This document shows positions 43,801-56,665 of a DNA stretch of 64,000 bases, piece after piece (positions within the stretch are counted from its first letter, which is position 1; each line of letters starts with the position of its first letter). Under the pieces are notes generated by a model, which did no database searches, was not told where the DNA came from, and was given only the letters and a program-made list of their open reading frames with translations. The position numbers were made by a program, and so were the translations under genes. This stretch comes from Ahaetulla prasina (lineage: Eukaryota; Chordata; Lepidosauria; Squamata; Colubridae): positions 264,029,958 through 264,093,957 of the forward strand of contig NC_080540.1 in NCBI RefSeq assembly GCF_028640845.1, read 5' to 3'.

Positions 43801-45515
43801 GTTAGGTGTTTACTAAATTAAGATTTTGTGACAAAGGATGATAATAATATACTGGAAAGTGTTCAGATCTGACTGAGTGCAGGCAGGATTTTTTTATGCT
43901 TCAAAATAGACTTGAGCAAAACTTGTTAAGACCAGGAATTAGCTGACCAATGTGATTCAGAGGGATATGCTAAAAGTTCACTGCATTAGGCCAGTTCTGG
44001 GACTAATTTTGAAGATTCTCTATCACAGGAGCAGGAAGATTTGAACACTCTTGAAAGCTATTTCAGTTATCATCTAACACAGGTAGATGAGATTGTTTTT
44101 TGGCACTCTTTCTTAATTGAGCCAAATTACTTTTCTGATCAGAACAACAGGACTTCGCCCATTGGCTGAATTTGTCTCCAGTCTGTTAAGGTGATTTTGC
44201 CTCAGAGTCACAAACTAAGGGCTAAGAAAAGGCTTGTGAGGAATGAGTGCTGGGGAGCTCAGAGTTGGTTGCCCAACTATGCAATTGTCCTTGAGAGACT
44301 TCAACTGTTGATGAAGACCAATACTTAAATAAAGTCTTGTTAATGTAGCCCAAAGCAAAACAACATGTATGTGTCACTGTGGCCCGTTTTGATTCCTTTG
44401 GAATCAGAAGTTGACGCAACACTATCATACATGCAGCTGACCACTGCTGGCTATAGACACCACTTGGGCTTCCAGATGTATAATTGAATCTATAAGAACT
44501 CTGAGATTTTGAATCTGGTTTTTCAAGATGACCATTATCCCATTCAAAGCAGAGCAAAATCCTATTCCAGATTTCATATGTTTCCTGACTAGGAACACCT
44601 CTGTTTGCTTACTTTAAGTGTCAATTTATTAACCCTTATCTAGTCTATGATTGCTGCCAGAAAATGATTCATAATTTCAGCAGCTTCTCTTGAAAAGTCT
44701 GTTGATGTTACCCATCAGTTTCATCTTAACATGGGAAAGAAGATTATATATATGGGTACATTCATCACACCATTCTCTTTGGGAGCAATAATGTTATCCA
44801 AGACAGAAAAATTGTAAAAAAATGATATGCCAAATAAATTAAGGGCATAGGACAAGAAAAAGTAAAAAGCTAGAACTAATTGTCTCCCATTTTTCAGCCT
44901 CGTGCTTTACCACGACACCAAATTGATCTTCTCAATTGATGTATTTTCTCAAATAATTTTAGTGCTATCCTGCTGAAATCAACGGAACTATTTTAAAGTA
45001 AATCATTTTAGGTTCAATATCTTTAAATGGGTTTCCCACCTTAGTGCTCTAAGCTGGTGTAGTTAATTTGAATTCTTTAATATGTTTTTGTTACTTTTCA
45101 GACAAAGCAGAAGAGCACATATAGACATATACAAAGATATTTACACACATACAAAGATACATACTTCTAAGGGAAGTTCTGGAGGGCAGAAAAAAAAAGT
45201 CACATAACCAGGGAAGGTTTTTCTCAGCATGGTAAATTGAGCTTTCTTGCAGGATTCATTCAACAATGCATTCAAGTCCCTGTGCTAATCAAGAGTTTTT
45301 CCTGTATTCGGTTGTTTCTCAAGAGATCAATTAAGGACCACAAAGAATCAGGAAATAGACAGAGAGGAGCCATCTTAAATTCTATGTTTTTTCAAAATAC
45401 TTACCATTACCTAATAAGCTTCATTATTTATGTCAAGGAACAGTCTTTTAAAATGATATATTTTTTCAACAATAATGAAAATCAGTAGCTACATACAATA
45501 TGCAAAGAATGTTGC
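43801..45515. other. Unrecognised DNA
   Basis: No repeat family or further exon was recognised. Confidence 0.5.
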
Positions 45516-45520
45516 CTTAG

Positions 45521-45650
45521 TTCAAAGTTTCTCAACCTTAGCCATTTTAAAATATGTGAATTTTAACTCCCAGATTCTCCACCCAGAATTGCTAGCTGGG
45601 GAATTCTGGGAATTGAAATCTACACATCTTAAAATGGCTAAGATTGAGGA
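45521..45650. mobile_element. Palindromic MITE (same family as 52512-52631)
   Basis: CTCAACCTTAGCCATTTTAAAATATGTG and its inverted counterpart CACATCTTAAAATGGCTAAGATTGAG enclose AATTCTGG repeats. The near-palindromic body is typical of a short hAT-type MITE. Confidence 0.75.
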
Positions 45651-46961
45651 CATTACATAAGATTGTTGTTTTTAGGGAGAGGAAATCTCAAAATATGAGA
45701 TACGTTCTTCAGCTTTGTATTTCTTTAACAAAATAACTGGCAACAGCTGTAGTTCTGAATTGGAGTGTAGAATTCATAGTCCTGCCCTTTGTCCTTCAAT
45801 TGTGTGGATTTCAACTATCACAAGTCTCAGGAATGTCTATGTTGGGAATTTGAAGAGTTGAAGTCTATGCATCTGTGCACAGGTTGGGGAAAGCACTATA
45901 GTCAGAAAGGAACTAGTTGCTAATTTGAAATATAGAAAAAGTACAAATGTTGTTGAAAGGAAGGAGGCTGTAGGAGGGATTGCCAGCCCTTGCCCCCAAA
46001 TTATTTTTTTTAACTAATTTTTTCTGAAGCTAGCACCATCAAAATTCCACAGTGAATCACCTTAAAGCAGTAATTCTACCTCATTCCAATGGAAACCTAA
46101 GGAAAGCCAAAGCAGTCAAGCAGTCAGTCAAAATAAAATTTAAAAATTCACCCTTCAGCTCTCCATCCGTTTATCTGACTTTGTGTCTTTACTGTTCCAC
46201 ATTTCTGACTGCTGAAAATAATTTTTTAAAATACAGCTGTAAAAAAGTTAATCATCTCTACTGTACATAGAAAGATGTATATTATGTAAGGTTTTATGGA
46301 CACACAATTATACAAAAACATGTTTCTCTCCTAAAAGAAGGGAACATCAGCAGAAATTCTATGCAATTAAGTTTAATGTGACCTAGAGACATCATCAAAC
46401 TATACAATAACAGTATTCATTTTTTTAAAGTGACCCTTTTTCATAGAAGACATACAATTTGGATATCCTGCTACTTTTGTTGTGAAAGAGGCAAATGGTG
46501 AACAGCAGATGTATGCAAAAACGGTTTGTTATGCCATGGTTCTTGATGGAGTGATGGAGTGATGGAGTCAATTTATTTTGCCTCACAAACTATTGATAAA
46601 GGGCCTTAATAGTCATATAAAAGTAGGTGCATTTTTTACACACCCACAGAAGAATGCTGAAGAACCAGGGAAGTATTTGAAATTTCAAACTAAGTGACTG
46701 AACACAAATAGCATGACTGTATATGATCTGATAAATAAAAATGCCACGTCTTGGATCTGCTTTATTAGAGTGAGTTGAGTCATTCACCTTCAAGTGCAAC
46801 CTCTCCATTAAGGTTTATATATCTTTTCTGGGCAAGGATATTTTCTCTCAGTTCTCTCCGTTAATGCCTCAAAACGGTCAACTCTGCTTTTTAAAGGACA
46901 TACTGTTGTGCAAATGTCCTTTAGGACAATTTGTAATTGTAGCTAGTGTAGAATGTGTGGT
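45651..46961. other. Unrecognised DNA
   Basis: A degenerate relative of the palindromic MITE may lie at about 45740-45900. Otherwise nothing was recognised. Confidence 0.45.
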
Positions 46962-48099
46962 CTATGCTGGCTAGCTGAATAGCACATATTTATTTAATTT
47001 TCCATTATACATACTGACTGCTGGTAAATTTCAGTGATCAGTTCAAAATGGTGGTTCGTGCTTCTATAGCCTGAAATTGCCCTATCCATATAATATTGAT
47101 CATAATCAAGAGACTTGTTCTGAGTATCTTGTTTTCAGGTTATTTAGGACACATGTGGTATTTAATATACAAGATGTTTTCTGTCAAGCCAGAAATTCAA
47201 GCATTGGGCTTTGAAAAGCACAGTTAGGCAACTTCCTTGGGTTATATGTTCTGCTTGTATGGCTCTGCCAGCAGTTAAGCATCACATTCTGCACCAAATG
47301 AAGTTTATGCACTCCGTTGAACTCATTGCAGTAGTTTAGCCAGGATGTGATTAGTACACAGCTAATTTTGACAATAGTTTCTCTGAATAGGGTAGTACTT
47401 AATAGCATGCAGAACAATTATCCAGCATGTTTTTCTACATTTGCTCAATTAATTTGATTGAAAGGTTTTACTTTTACATTTTCTTTCAAAGAAGAAGAGA
47501 ACATTGGTAGAGTTTTAGGAGTGGTGTGTGATGTGTGTTCATTTATTACAAGGTTGAGAAAAGCTATGGCATGTAAATGACTTGTTTTTCAATGTCTAAT
47601 CATCTCTCTAATGTCTGACATTTCCTTGGTTTTCCACTAACTCATCCAGTGACTCCCTTAGGATGATGCCGAGAGGGAACCTATCTCATCAAGCTTGTTC
47701 AGATTAGGAAAGGTAGACAGGAAGGAAGCGTGATTGAAAGCTGTGTTACAGTAAAGGAAAGTAACAAATACTAGCTCAATTCACATGCTAAAATAAAGTA
47801 TGCCCAAAATCACCTTAAAGAGAAATCTGTAATAAATTTTCCAATACTCTGATTATAATATAAAAAGAGAGGGAAGATACTTTGGGGAAACCACAAAGCA
47901 GTTGTGCACCCATCTGGGTTGATAAAAAGTATTATTGGTTATTACTGGTTGTCAGTTCAAGAGAACCTCCACATAGTCTTCAAGGGACCTACAACTTAAT
48001 CCACTTCTCCACACGATGACCTATTTTCCTATCCTGAATAGCTCCACCTTGTCTGGTTTAAAATTTGGCTTGTTGATGTGATAAGAAACACTGTGTACT
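46962..48099. repeat. Tandem duplication, copy 1 (1138 bp)
   Basis: It starts CTATGCTGGCTAGCTGAATAGC and ends CACTGTGTACT. Copy 2 follows directly at 48100-49236. Differences seen by eye number about nine plus one 2-bp deletion. It includes an old LINE RT fragment (minus strand, 47417-47184: SWLNYCNEFNGVHKLHLVQN). Confidence 0.93.
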
Positions 48100-49236
48100 C
48101 TATGCTGGCTAGCTGAATAGCACATATTTATTTAATTTTCCATTATACATACTGACTGCTGGTAAATTTCAGTGATCAGTTCAAAATGGTGGATCGTGCT
48201 TCTATAGCCTGAAATTGCCCTATCCATATAATATTGATCATAATCAAGAGACTTGTTCTGAGTATCTTGTTTTCAGGTTATTTAGGACACGTGGTATTTA
48301 ATATACAAGATGTTTTCTGTCAAGCCAGAAATTCAAGCATTGGGCTTTGAAAAGCACAGTTAGGCAACTTCCTTGGGTTATATGTTCTGCTTGTATGGCT
48401 CTGCCAGCAGTTAAGCATCACATTCTGCACCAAATGAAGTTTATGCACTCCGTTGAACTCATTGCAGTAGTTTAGCCAGGATGTGATTAGTACACAGCTA
48501 ATTTTGACAATAGTTTCTCTGAATAGGGTAGTACTTAATAGCATGCAGAACAATTATCCAGCATGTTTTTCTACATTTGCTCAATTAATTTGATTGAAAG
48601 GTTTTACTTTTACATTTTCTTTCAAAGAAGAAGAGAACATTGGTAGAGTTTTAGGAGTGGTGTGTGATGTGTGTTCATTTATTACAAGGTTGAGAAAAGC
48701 TATGGCATGTAAATGACTTGTTTTTCAATGTCTAATCATCTCTCTAATGTCTGACATTTCCTTGGTTTTCCACTAACTCATCCAGTGACTCCCTTAGGAT
48801 GATGCCGAGAGGGAACCTATCTCATCAAGCTTGTTCAGATTAGGAAAGGTAGACAGGAAGGAAGCATGATTGAAAGCTGTGTTACAGTAAAGGAAAATAA
48901 CAAATACTAGCACAATTCACATGCTAAAATAAAGTATGCCCAAAATCACCTTAAAGAGAAATCTGTAATAAATTTTCCAATACTCTGATTATAATATAAA
49001 AAGAGAGGGAAGATACTTTGGGGAAGCCACAAAGCAGTTGTGCACCCATCTGGGTTGATAAAAAGTATTATTGGTTATTACTGGTTGTCAGTTCAAGAGA
49101 ACCTCCACGTAGTCTTCAAGGGACCTACAACTTAATCCACTTCTCCACACGATGACCTATTTTCCTATCCTGAATAGCTCCACCTTGTCTGGTTTAAAAT
49201 TTGGCTTGTTGATGTGATAAGAAACACTGTGTACTC
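48100..49236. repeat. Tandem duplication, copy 2
   Basis: Near-identical to 46962-48099, for example with ACACGTGG for ACACATGTGG near 48290. The right junction is TGTGTACTC followed by the unique sequence AATGCATTTC. Confidence 0.93.
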
Positions 49237-49892
49237 AATGCATTTCTTCCAGGATTGGCCCATAAAAATGGAGCTTCTGTTGAATAGCATGAAAACCTTT
49301 TCATTGCGTTTGTTGCTGTTGGCTGCCTGACAAGTTGGTAAATATTATTACTGGTACTGCATACCCTGGTGAGCCTTGTAGGGCAACGGGGGCTAAAAAG
49401 TATGAATACAATGTACAGTCTGTCTGGTAAATGGCCAGGGGGCAGCCTCAGTGCTGAAATCCACTCCATTCTGAAAAGAAGACGACAACCGAAGAAGAAT
49501 ACATTTGGCTTTGTAAGACTCCGAGCATTTTAGAAAGCAGGGGTCCCGTATGCCAGCTTTCAGGCAAAGTTTTGAAATTGAAAGCAGCGCATGACAAGAA
49601 AAAGAAACATTTTTTTTGTATCAAAGTCACACAAAGTACAAAAAGGAATAAAAGCTCGACCACCCATGGTGAGCGTGTTTTCGTTAAAGCTACAGTCAAC
49701 TGACCTATGCGCCAAAGGATTTCTCTTGCTGAGGCTGTGGGATGCTGATTTGAACTAGTCTATCACAGTCTGAATGTTGAAGAATCCTTGGGGCATAATA
49801 AATCCATGGAACTTATATTTGTTTTGTGAGGAAAAATAATACATGTATGCACACACACCACAGAGGAAATGTAAGAGTAAATCAGACCAATG
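49237..49892. other. Unrecognised DNA
   Basis: No repeat or exon was recognised. The 91- and 83-codon minus frames have no motif. Confidence 0.5.
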
Positions 49893-49908
49893 AAAGACCC
49901 AAAGGGAA
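49893..49908. repeat. Target-site duplication, 16 bp (left)
   Basis: AAAGACCCAAAGGGAA recurs exactly at 50187-50202. Confidence 0.9.
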
Positions 49909-50186
49909 ATTGTCTATGCTCAATATTGGAAACTAGAAAATATACCAGCCAATGAAATGATTATATACAAGATACTAGAATGTGTTGAGATGGATAGGCT
50001 CATGTTAGAAATGAAAGACAAGGAAGAAGCAGGATTTTATGAGGTGTGGGATAAGTGGTATAAACGGTTAGAACAGAGAAACGAAAATATATAGGAATAA
50101 ATACCTGTAAGAGACACATAACGCAGTACTGTTAAATTTTTTTTATTGTTATGTAAATTGAAAATAAAAAATTAAAATTAAAAAAA
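49909..50186 (+). mobile_element. 5'-truncated L1 insertion
   Basis: The plus strand encodes the end of L1 ORF2 (WKLENIPANEMIIYKILECV, a MDRLMLEMKDKEEAGFYEVW block, then WYKRLEQRNENI and a stop at about 50092). A short 3' UTR and an A-rich tail (50160-50186) follow. The 16-bp perfect duplication and tail are the signature of target-primed reverse transcription. The intact reading frame over this stretch suggests a fairly recent event. Confidence 0.9.
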
Positions 50187-50299
50187 AAAGACCCAAAGGG
50201 AAGCGATCTTTGGTTTTAATGTCATATTAAAAGTATTTCATACAAATCTGATCTATAAAATGTTAACTTAGTTTTCCAGTTGACTTTGATTTAACATAG

Positions 50300-51348
50300 G
50301 ATTTTATTTATTTTATTTATTTATTTTATTATTTTAATTTATATACCGCCTTTCTCCCGAAGGACTCAGGGCGGTTCACAGCCAAGTAAGACAACAATCA
50401 CAAAAATTAAAAACATTTTTTAAAAAACTAATTCAATTTGGCTAAGAAAGATTAAAACTCTAATAAAACCCCCATTAAAATTATTAGGCCAGCCCTGTGC
50501 GATGGTACAAAAATGTCTTCAGCTCGCGTCGGAAGGTCCAGAGATCAGGGAGTTGACGTATCCCTGGAGGAAACTCGTTCCAGAGGGCAGGGGCCCCCAC
50601 AGAGAAGGCCCTCCCCCTGGGGGTTGCCAGTCGACATTGTCTGACCGACGGCACCCTGAGGAGACCCTCCCTATGGGAGCGCACTGGTTGATGGGAGGCA
50701 GTTGGTAGCAGCAGGCGGTCCTGTAAATAACCCGGTCCTATGCCATGGAGCACTTTAAAGGTGGTAACCAGCACCTTGAATTGCACCCGGAAGACCACTG
50801 GAAGCCAATGCAGCTTGCGCAGGAGAGGTGTTACATGGGAGCCTCGAGTTGCTCCCTCTATTACCCGCGCAGCCGCATTCTGGACCAGTTGAAGCCTCCG
50901 GGTGCTCTTCAAGGGGAGCCCCATGTAGAGAGTGTTGCAGTAGTCCAGGCGGGAAGTGATGAGGGCATGAGTGACCGTGCATAGGGAATCCTGGTCCAAG
51001 AAGGGACACAACTGGCGTATCAGGCGAACCTGATAAAAAGCTCCCCTGGCGACGGCTGTCATATGCTCAAGACAGCCGTACATCCAGGATGATGCCTAGA
51101 TTGTGAACCCTTTCCATAGGGGCCAATGACTTGCCCCCTATAGTCAGCGATGGAACCAGCTGGCTGTACCGGGATGCTAGCATCCACAGCCACTCAGTCT
51201 TGGCAGGGTTGAGTCGAGCCTGTTTTTCCCCATCCAGACCCGCACAGCGTCCAGACACCGGGACATCACTTCAACGGCTTCGTTGGGCTGGTCAGGGTGG
51301 AAATGTACAGCTGTGTATCATCAGCGTACAGGTGACACGGCACTCCAA
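50300..51348 (-). pseudogene. CR1/L2-type LINE, reverse transcriptase C-terminal part and 3' end
   Basis: The minus-strand open frame 51083-50484 (199 codons) carries RLDYCNTLYMGLPLKSTRRL, HVTPLLRKLHWLPVVFRVQF, an RSHREGLLRVPSVRQCRLAT block and GRAFSVGAPALWNEF...RTFRRELKTFLY. A second piece at 51258-51067 continues upstream (KTEWLWMLASRYSQL). The 3' end with CCTGAGTCCTTCGGGAG is at 50345-50375. It is 5'-truncated at about 51348 and serves as the contiguous reference for the interrupted copy at 5588-9850. Confidence 0.9.
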
Positions 51349-51829
51349 GGATGTTGCAAAGTTGATCAGAACAGATCATTAAACAAACATACACACAGCA
51401 GTTTATGGTATAAGAAATAGTTATATATATTCTGCCACATTTTCAAACTAAAATAAAATTAGAGCTGATTAGTTAATTAAATAGATTTGAGCCTTGATTA
51501 TGGGTCAAGTCAATGTTGATTTATGCAGTCCCACTTAGTGGCCAGATAAATAAATTTTCTCCAAGTTTCCTACCATGTGGTTGTCTTGATTAAAATATAG
51601 GAGTTTACCATTGTCCTCTGCACAATATGAATTCATGCCTTTGCCATTGTCACTAAAGTGCATCCAGCATTGTCCTATATTAGTCCCATGTTTCCCAATA
51701 TAACTACTTGCCTATGTTGGTGGGTACCTGGAATAGATATCCTTGACATATCTGACACACTCTATTCATCCCTTCATGGAACCCTCCGCTGCCATAAGGA
51801 GGCAGTGGAACAGGCCCTGATCGGGGTAA
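51349..51829. other. Unrecognised DNA
   Basis: No repeat or exon was recognised. Confidence 0.5.
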
Positions 51830-51947
51830 GGATAATTTATTTATTTATTTATATATTTATTTATATTCTGCCTGATTCCGCAAACTCTGGGCGATTCACA
51901 TTTAAAAATAAATAAATATTATTTTAAAAGTTTTAAATTAATTAAAA
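51830..51947 (-). mobile_element. LINE 3' end scrap
   Basis: TTTATTTATATTCTGCCTGATTCCGCAAACTCTGGGCGATTCAC is a variant of the CCGCC...CTCTGGGCGG LINE 3' terminus on the minus strand. Confidence 0.55.
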
Positions 51948-52116
51948 TAACCCTGTGACACCACTTCAGACCTCCCAAAGTCACCCAAATAACAATATTG
52001 TCTCTATCCTCTAAAGTCTAAAAATGTGGCGTTCATCTGGATTTCAGGGGGTAGAATATTTATAATGATGGAGTTGCCTTCAAAAAGGCTAGTTTTAACT
52101 TCTAAGGATATATATG

Positions 52117-52159
<43 letters not shown>

Positions 52160-52226
52160 ATAAAGCCATTTTGGTAGAGTGCAGGGCTGTCCAATCTTGG
52201 CAACTTTAAGACTTAAAAAAAACATA
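51948..52226. repeat. Short tandem duplication, copy 1, with (TA)n(TG)n array
   Basis: CCCTGTGACACCACTTCAGACC starts at 51951. It shares sequence through CAACTTTAAGACTT (to about 52214) with copy 2 about 312-331 bases later. Its dinucleotide array (about 52110-52160) is TA then TG. Confidence 0.88.
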
Positions 52227-52418
52227 ATTATTATTTAAAAAGTTTTAAATTAATTAAAATAACCCTGTGACACCACTTCAGACCTCCCAAAGTCACCCAA
52301 ATAACAATATTGTCTCTATCCTCTAAAGTCTAAAAATGTGGCGCTCATGTGGATTTCAGGAGGTAGAATATTTATAATGATGGAGTTGCCTTCAAATAGG
52401 CTAGTTTTAACTTCTAAG

Positions 52419-52496
<78 letters not shown>

Positions 52497-52545
52497 CATT
52501 TTGGTATAGTGCAGGGGTGTCCAATCTTGGCAACTTTAAGACTTG
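52227..52545. repeat. Short tandem duplication, copy 2, with expanded (TA)n array
   Basis: It starts at the duplicated AAAAGTTTTAAATTAATT. The dinucleotide array at about 52421-52490 is nearly pure TA and longer than in copy 1. Confidence 0.88.
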
Positions 52546-52631
52546 TGGACTTCAACTTCCAGAATTCCAGTGCTGGCTGAGGAATTCTGGAAGTCTACAA
52601 GTCTTAAAGTTGCCACGATTGGAGACCCCTG
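52512..52631. mobile_element. Palindromic hAT-type MITE, 120 bp
   Basis: CAGGGGTGTCCAATCTTGGC at the left end and the complement of the same sequence (GATTGGAGACCCCTG) at the right, with TTTAAGACTTGTGGACTTCA / TAGACTTGTAAAGT-type arms. The flanks GTATAGTG (52504-52511) and GTATAGAG (52632-52639) match at 7 of 8 bases. Copy 1 of the tandem duplication has only the left end of this element (about 52183-52214). Confidence 0.88.
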
Positions 52632-52639
52632 GTATAGAG

Positions 52640-54440
52640 GTTAAGCATCAGGCTAGAAACTAGGAGACTTGTGAGTTGTAGTCCTGCCTTGGGCATGAAG
52701 CCAATCACTTTTTCTCAGCTCTAGGAAGGAGGCAATGGAAAACCGCTTCTGAAAAATCATGCCAAGAAAGTTGTAGGAACTAGGCAAGGTTGGGGGTTAT
52801 ATACACCCAAAACTATTACATAAGAATGATAAAGAAAGCAATGTAAATTGTACCATAACTTTTACAGGCAGAATAATCATACAGTTGAATGCTTTAGAAT
52901 GGTGAGACTTGGGGCCTCTAAATTCGACATTCCTCCAAAGATTCCAAGCCCTCTTCAACGGATGTTAACACCTAAGATGAACAGTGTCCTTTATTGTGCC
53001 CATGTAGTGTCTTCTTGCACACCAGGAAAAGGATATCGAGCTGATTTCTGTTACCTGTCTCTTTCCCTTTCAGGATTATCAAGCTGTTTCAGTTTTTCTG
53101 CTCTGTGCAGTAAGGAACCATATGGGAAGGGTAGACTATTGTTTGTCTCCCCTGCTCAAAAAATTCACATCAAGCAGCCTGAGGTTGGCCTACACAGAAA
53201 ATGAAAAGTTGCTTCTAAGGGGAAGATACTTTCAATTCTGGTCCTATGCAACTTCAATAGGCACAGTATTTCTACTGTGCTACGTCTCCCTTAGAGTACT
53301 GGCTCCTTTGGCATTAAACAATCTTTCTTTTCCAAAATGTGGCATTTAAGACTAATCAAGCTCAAAGAAAGTCAGTATGACTTTCAGACCTTGGTTGATT
53401 ATACCAGATTCTCAATTGGCCTAGATCCATTTTGATGAACTAGGCTAGGTCAACTATAATTTCCAAGTCCTCAGGAAGTCACTAGGTTAGTCATTAATAG
53501 TCATTAATGACTATTATAAGTACTGGAGCTGGACCCAGAAGCTTCTTCAGGATCAAATACCTTTAATTGATGAAAATAACACTACAACACAACTTTTCTA
53601 TAAGCATCATTATATTGTGCATGCAATGTAATGATGCATATACCAAAGGGACAAAGCTTGCAAATGCAGTCTACTTCTGTTGTTCGTTTTGAAGAACCTC
53701 TGCAATCAAGCTGCCAAAATCTGATGAGCACTGAATATCTAGAGAGAACCAGATTGGAAACTCCTTCTCTAATTCTAAAATAACCAGAAACTGGATAGAT
53801 AGGAAACCATTCAAGAGTGCCTTGTCTTTACATCATTACCGTAGTTGGTCCCTGTCCTTGATCAGGTTCTTTAAAATATGCTATAAAGCTGCCTTTTTCT
53901 TACTGGTATCTTGCTCCTTTCATTTCTGTAATCCGAGATAGATTGCTAAACCTGTAACAACCTAGAAGATTGAGGTTGATCTCCACCTACTCATAACTGT
54001 AGAAAGAGAAGTGAGATTGTCTCTGGCTTCCCCTCTTCCTCCACTTTTTTTTTTATTTCCATAAACATTTTTACAAACAATTGAAAGCCTGCAATCACAA
54101 ACATAGAAAAGCTGTTTATCATCAAGCTGTTTATCATCAATTAAATAAAAGCAATTCATAAGTAGTGTTTTTTCTCTATAAAAGAGGAGAGAAAATAAAT
54201 GAGGTAGCTAAACATTATTTTGTGTTTCAAACTCTTATTTATTCTGTTTATTCAAGGTGGGTCTGACTTCATTTGAGGCCTGCTGCTTGTGCTTTGATTC
54301 TTTTTATTCCTTTGGTGATACTTTACTTATCTTTCCCATTTGGATTTTGTAACTTCTGCTCTTCTGCAGGAGTTCTGCTTTCTTTTTTGGGAACAAAAAA
54401 GAAAATAAATGAAGCCAATAGAGAAGAAATCCTGCATAAC
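52640..54440. other. Unrecognised DNA
   Basis: A weak LINE-like reading (YGKGRLLFVSP / YGRVDYCLSPLL near 53094-53200) was noted but could not be confirmed. Confidence 0.45.
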
Positions 54441-54740
54441 ATAGGAGAGTTCCCCCCCCTCAGCAAAGTCTGAATTTAAGAATGTTGATCTATGCATTTC
54501 ATGTCTGTATCTTGATTATTGTAATTTGTGGTATCTAGGTATGATGCTCTTGACCTTACAGTAGCAAAAAACCAGTCCAGAACACCTCGTTCATGGGCTC
54601 CCTGCCAAACAGCAAAGTAAATTGATGGTTTTCACCCTTATCCGAAACATTTCCAATGCAATATTAGGCAGACAGGCTGGTTCACCATGCGTGATCATGA
54701 CCTACAAAACAACTACCTTCTTCTAAGCCACATTACAATG
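54441..54740 (+). pseudogene. Possible old LINE fragment
   Basis: Plus-strand translation near 54490-54720 (CLYLDYCNL-like, then PIPNTSFMGSLPN...) faintly resembles the RT region following YCN in CR1/L2 elements. It has many stops. Confidence 0.25.
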
Positions 54741-56520
54741 TCAAGACAGACCATTTTCCCAGCAAGTAAGTATATCAGAACTCTGGAAATCATACCAAGA
54801 AGGGGTTAGGATAAACACAACACAGAAAATGGAAATCTGATCTTGAAGGTGATGCACAGTACTCAAATCTCTGTACATGTTCACTAAACATCGTGACAGA
54901 AATACTGTTAATATTTCTTCAGCTGAAGACATTTTAAAGAAATCAGAATTATGCATAACATGCCTCCCAAAGTCAGTGTTATTCAAAATGTACTGTAAAT
55001 TCTGCAAAATATACAAAATATATACTTAATCAAATTTGCTGAGTTTTCATTTTATTTTTATTAGTCACAAGCAGTTTTAATTGATACCTGACCACATCTT
55101 TCAACTATACTATCTAGTATACCCCTTTGTTCCTATAACAAAGCCCTAGACCTAAAAATTTTTAGTATAATCTACTCCAGGGCTAAAAATTCATAGCTTT
55201 TGATTATTTCAACTGAAATTCAAATATTGCTCTAAGTTTTGCCAACAAGAAGTCATCTTGGCATCTTTCTCAGTAACTGGCTGCAGTTTTGAACTGCTCT
55301 TACCCTCAGAGAATATGTTTTAATACTCAGCTAATATTTATGCATCATCATAGACTGATCTCTATCCCTATTCAGCTTTTCATACTTTTCTGACCATATG
55401 CCCAAAACAATCACAAGAATGTACACCAAAATTACCAAAACCAATAGTTATCAATTATCTGGTAATGCAGGGCTGAATGATGTGGTCAACCTGATATTAG
55501 GTTGTCTTTATCCTTTACCTTTGGCTAAACTGCCTCTAAGCTTATGTGAGCTAGAATTCAGCACTATCTGGAGGATCAAATATTGTCCATCCATGTTTAT
55601 TAATGCTCCATAATACCTACTCATTTTTCTCAAAAAAAAAAGCAAAACAAAAACCACACACACACACACACACGTAAATTGTGCCACTTGTAAAAGCTAA
55701 TAGGAAATTGAGTTGTTAATTTATCCATATTGCACTATTTTATTGACTTTATAATTCTGATTAGATATTAAAAGCTTTATGGCAGGTATAGTATGCTTGT
55801 TTGTATGATAGAGAATATGAATGGGCAATGGTGCAATGTAAACTCCTGTGCACAAAACTGTTGCATGGGGATTTTCTGCATAATCCAAGAGACACATGCA
55901 GCTCAGGTGATGCCTCTCTTGGCATTAACTTCACTATTAAGAGACTACTAACACAAGGCTTTAAAATCAGTTATTAGAAGATGACTTGTGATAAAATTAC
56001 AATTACATGCCATGATTCTTTGTCTCATGTGAACAATTTTGTCTGATTTAATCTGATTCCCTTTCACCGATTGGGTTGGAAACTTACTACACGCTGTTTG
56101 CTGTGTGTGTGTGTGTATTCTTAAAATGTCTTGCAATTATTATTCAATTTATTTGTATGATGATCTCGAAAGATAGATGTGGAAATTTCTGCAGCATTTT
56201 GGTCCTGTGTTTTAGAAATCTGATTGGTCAGCTTTTCTACATTTCCTGAATTTATGAGCAAGCAAGTAAGGAGCAGGGAGCATTTTTATTATAACGCTGA
56301 GGAAATCATTCTAAATCTCAAAGCAAATAACACAGATCTCTGAAATTTTGCTAGGCTTTTAAAATCTAGCTGGCTTGAGCAAGCTCTTAGAACTAAAACA
56401 TCGTTTTTCTTTTTTCTTTCCAGTCTATCTTTTTGTTCTTTCTTATATGCACCGTGGCCTTTTGTTTACTGATGATTTTTAAAATGTTGCTTGCTTTTTT
56501 GCACTTATTTGTAATGTATC
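54741..56520. other. Unrecognised DNA
   Basis: Only a (CA)n run at about 55656-55673 and a (GT)n run at about 56103-56116 were recognised. Confidence 0.5.
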
Positions 56521-56657
56521 CAGTGGTGGGATTCAGCCAGTTTGCACCACTTCGGGAGAACCGGTTGTTAACTTTCTGAGCAGTTTGGCAAAGTGGTTTT
56601 TGGAAGAAACCATTAGAGCAGAGAACCGGTTGTTAAACTACTTGAATCCCACCACTG
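56521..56657. mobile_element. Short hAT-like MITE, 137 bp, same termini as 9968-12328
   Basis: It opens CAGTGGTGGGATTCAGCC and closes TTGAATCCCACCACTG, with AACCGGTTGTTAA repeated in both halves. The flanks AATGTATC (56513-56520) and AACTTATC (56658-56665) match at 6 of 8 bases. Confidence 0.85.
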
Positions 56658-56665
56658 AACTTATC

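Noticed and set aside
52316..52555. YIYI-repeat protein
   Set aside because: Translation of a (TA)n array.
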